Positions 42,855-44,424 of a stretch of 44,424 nt of DNA are shown here, piece by piece. Location of the stretch: the NCBI GenBank assembly GCA_019119045.1, contig DWXS01000080.1, positions 1-44,424 of the forward strand, given 5' to 3'. The number at the start of each line of letters is the position of its first letter. Positions within the stretch are counted from its first letter, which is position 1. Position numbers and translations under genes: made by a program. Origin of the DNA: Candidatus Mailhella merdavium. Its GTDB lineage: Bacteria > Desulfobacterota > Desulfovibrionia > Desulfovibrionales > Desulfovibrionaceae. The notes under the pieces were generated by a model, which was not told the DNA's origin, ran no database searches, and worked only from the letters and a program-made list of their open reading frames with translations.

Positions 42855-44042
42855 ATGACCACAATATTTTCTCATGCCCATATCGTTGATGTCATCAGCG
42901 GCATAAGCTACGGCCCCGCAGACATCCGCGTTAAAGACGGTATCATTACGCAGATCGGCAGTATGCAGCCGGAGGGCGATGACACGGTTATTGATATGAA
43001 GGAGCGTTATGTTTCTCCCGGGCTTTTCAACTGTCATACGCATATCTGTTTCAAGTTCTTTACTGATCCAATGTATGCCACAAAAAACATTGTGGAAGCT
43101 ACACTGAACGCTGTGGAAAACCTTAAGGTGTATATCCGCACGGGCGTTACCTGCATTCGCGATGTGGGTGATATTGAATTCCTTACGGTCTTTGTCCGTG
43201 AAGCCATACGCAGGGGAGGCCTGACGGACGCGCCGGATCTTTTCACTACGGGACGCCCTATCTGCATGACAGGCGGGTCAACATGGCAACTTTTGGGCTA
43301 TCAGGCCGATGGTGTCGATGAATGCCGAAAAGCCGCCCGACTCATGCTGCGCAACAGGATTGACTGGCTCAAACTCATGGCTACGGGCGGTGTGGCCACG
43401 CGGGGCAACTCCTGCGGCGCGGTACAGCTCAACGAGGACGAGTTGCGCGTCATGGTGGAAGAAGCTCATAAGGCCGGTACGCCGGTCTCCTGCCATGCGC
43501 AGGGCCTTGAAGGCGCCAAGAACGCCATTCGTGCCGGGGTGGATTCGCTTGATCACGGCTTTGTTCTCGACGATGAGGCCGTACAGATGATGTTGGACAG
43601 AGGTATCTGGCTGGTTCCCACACTCATGGCGCCGCAGGAAAGCCTGAAGCACTGCAAGCTCATGATTGATGACGAATTCCTCAAAAAGGCTGAAAAGAAT
43701 ACCGTGGATTCCATCGCGTCGTTCACCAAAGCCTACAAGGCCGGGGTGAAATGCGCCCTCGGCACCGACAGCGGTACCATACTCTGTCCGCACGACAATA
43801 CCTGCGAAGAACTTATCCTTATGGTTCAGGCCTGTGGCTTGACACCTGAAGATGCGCTCAGAATCGGTACCATCCATTCCGCGGACATGATGCGTCTCAA
43901 GGACAGCCTTGGTTCCATCGAAACAGGCAAGAAGGCACATTTTGCTGTATACAACGAAGACCCCCTGAAACATATCACCACGTTGCGTGACTGCCGCATG
44001 ACCATCAAGAACGGTCGCGTTCTCTGGGATGCGGAAGCCTGA
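42855..44042 (+). CDS. Metal-dependent amidohydrolase
   Basis: The 395-residue TIM-barrel amidohydrolase has the metal set H61/H63 (NCHTHICF), K173 (WLKLMATGG, candidate carboxylated lysine), H214 (SCHAQG), H234 (LDHGF) and D305 (GTDSG). This ordering matches the imidazolonepropionase/Xaa-Pro-type dipeptidase branch, which hydrolyses amides or imidodipeptides. The enzyme has no signal peptide. AAGGA lies 8 bases before the ATG. It is likely co-transcribed with the upstream transporter. A bidirectional terminator follows, then the convergent regulator. Confidence 0.87.
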   Translation: MTTIFSHAHIVDVISGISYGPADIRVKDGIITQIGSMQPEGDDTVIDMKERYVSPGLFNCHTHICFKFFTDPMYATKNIVEATLNAVENLKVYIRTGVTCIRDVGDIEFLTVFVREAIRRGGLTDAPDLFTTGRPICMTGGSTWQLLGYQADGVDECRKAARLMLRNRIDWLKLMATGGVATRGNSCGAVQLNEDELRVMVEEAHKAGTPVSCHAQGLEGAKNAIRAGVDSLDHGFVLDDEAVQMMLDRGIWLVPTLMAPQESLKHCKLMIDDEFLKKAEKNTVDSIASFTKAYKAGVKCALGTDSGTILCPHDNTCEELILMVQACGLTPEDALRIGTIHSADMMRLKDSLGSIETGKKAHFAVYNEDPLKHITTLRDCRMTIKNGRVLWDAEA

Positions 44043-44052
44043 TCTCCGATAC

Positions 44053-44090
44053 CAGAAAAAGGCAGGTCAGTCAGGGTCTGCCTTTTTCTG
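44053..44090. terminator. Bidirectional terminator between the amidohydrolase and regulator genes
   Basis: Perfect 13-base arms CAGAAAAAGGCAG and CTGCCTTTTTCTG around a 12-base loop give U-rich tails on both strands. It lies 10 bases after the amidohydrolase stop and directly before the regulator stop. Confidence 0.88.
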
Positions 44091-44424
44091 CTAATCTTCA
44101 AGTTCTCCGGCGCGAATGCGCAGCAGAGTATCCATATCCAGAATACGAAGATTCTTTTTCGTATAGCTTTCAATGATGCCCCGCTGTTTCCATTGCGCAA
44201 TGATGCGATTCACCGTCAAAGTATTGATCCCCAGAAGTTCCGCAAGCTGTGCCTGACTCAGCGGAGGAGGAAAGGCATATCGACGTCCACTGTTCAAGTA
44301 GAAACCATAAATAAAGATGGCGATTTTCTTTGCGTTGCTTTTCTGTTTCTGCAGGCTGGAAAAGATCTGTACGGAAATACTTTTAGCAGCGATAGAAAAA
44401 ATAAAGTTCTGTAAGAGATCTCCG
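44091..44424 (-). CDS. Crp/Fnr-family regulator, C-terminal part (cut by the window edge)
   Basis: The frame is open from the TAG at 44091 to the end of the window, so the 5' part lies outside. The visible 110 residues include a helical dimerisation segment and a Crp-type winged helix: FPPPLSQAQLAELLGINTLTVNRIIAQWKQRGII then a wing (NLRILDMDTLLRI). The LTVNRI recognition-helix region fits HTH_Crp. A TTG at 44297 would give a false short protein, since the frame and its family similarity continue upstream. The sensor half is missing, so its ligand cannot be guessed. It converges on the transporter/amidohydrolase operon and may control it. Confidence 0.8.
   Translation of the reverse strand, partial: GDLLQNFIFSIAAKSISVQIFSSLQKQKSNAKKIAIFIYGFYLNSGRRYAFPPPLSQAQLAELLGINTLTVNRIIAQWKQRGIIESYTKKNLRILDMDTLLRIRAGELED

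Noticed and set aside
44091-44297. A complete 68-residue regulator starting at TTG 44297
   Set aside because: The same frame stays open to the window edge and continues to encode Crp-type helical sequence, so the gene is truncated by the window and not short.
1-44424. tRNA, rRNA, CRISPR array or insertion sequence
   Set aside because: I saw no T-arm GGTTCGA-type core in a cloverleaf context, no regularly spaced repeats and no transposase or integrase motif. A tool-based scan would be more sensitive.

Overview
The window reads as a chromosomal segment of a strictly anaerobic, flagellated member of the Desulfovibrionales (a Desulfovibrio, Bilophila or Mailhella-like bacterium). The reasons are a probable siroheme decarboxylase next to hemL (the alternative heme route of sulfate reducers), an anaerobic-type cobalamin gene pair (cbiG-cbiH), a PxxKW cysteine-rich protein, a DVU0298-type HEAT protein, and a yedE/tusA/DUF3343 selenium-sulfur cluster. 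Species cannot be fixed from sequence alone. No rRNA, tRNA, CRISPR array, transposase or integrase was seen.

Layout: (1) 1-2400, an AT-rich leader, then an exported carboxymuconolactone-decarboxylase-like protein and a Tat-exported DUF362 protein. (2) 2687-9663, an unrecognised minus-strand protein, then the RNA/ribosome cluster phoH, membrane HD phosphohydrolase, ybeY, era and a YggS-type PLP protein. (3) 9924-12732, flagellar genes fliL-fliN-fliO-fliP-fliQ. (4) 12928-17583, tetrapyrrole genes: a probable ahbB, hemL, then after a 776-base gene-poor stretch cbiG and cbiH. (5) 17650-20752, an AT-rich orphan membrane protein, larA and divergent ruvC. (6) 20920-25792, all minus strand: a three-subunit membrane molybdopterin oxidoreductase (cytochrome b, four-cluster ferredoxin, Tat-exported catalytic subunit) preceded by a lipoate-protein ligase. 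(7) 26111-30573, an RND efflux pump and its lipoprotein adaptor, with a consensus-like promoter. (8) 30959-33899, a selenium/sulfur operon: YedE transporter, TusA carrier, and a fusion of a DUF3343 (Se/S carrier) domain with an NAD(P)HX-dehydratase-like kinase fold. (9) 33987-40851, the DVU0298-type protein, the PxxKW protein, an M20 hydrolase, a SulP transporter, a glycosyltransferase and a threonine aldolase. (10) 41330-44424, an SLC13-like transporter and an amidohydrolase converging on a Crp/Fnr-type regulator that is cut by the window edge.

How the parts may work together: siroheme is the branch point for both heme (AhbB route) and cobalamin (cbiG/cbiH), and hemL feeds both. The molybdenum enzyme would connect the periplasm to the quinone pool. 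The YedE-TusA-DUF3343 operon is the most interesting candidate system, because it puts import, sulfane/selenide relay and a small-molecule kinase or dehydratase domain in one translationally coupled unit. The transporter/amidohydrolase pair with the adjacent regulator looks like a small uptake-and-hydrolysis module for an unidentified amide or dipeptide.
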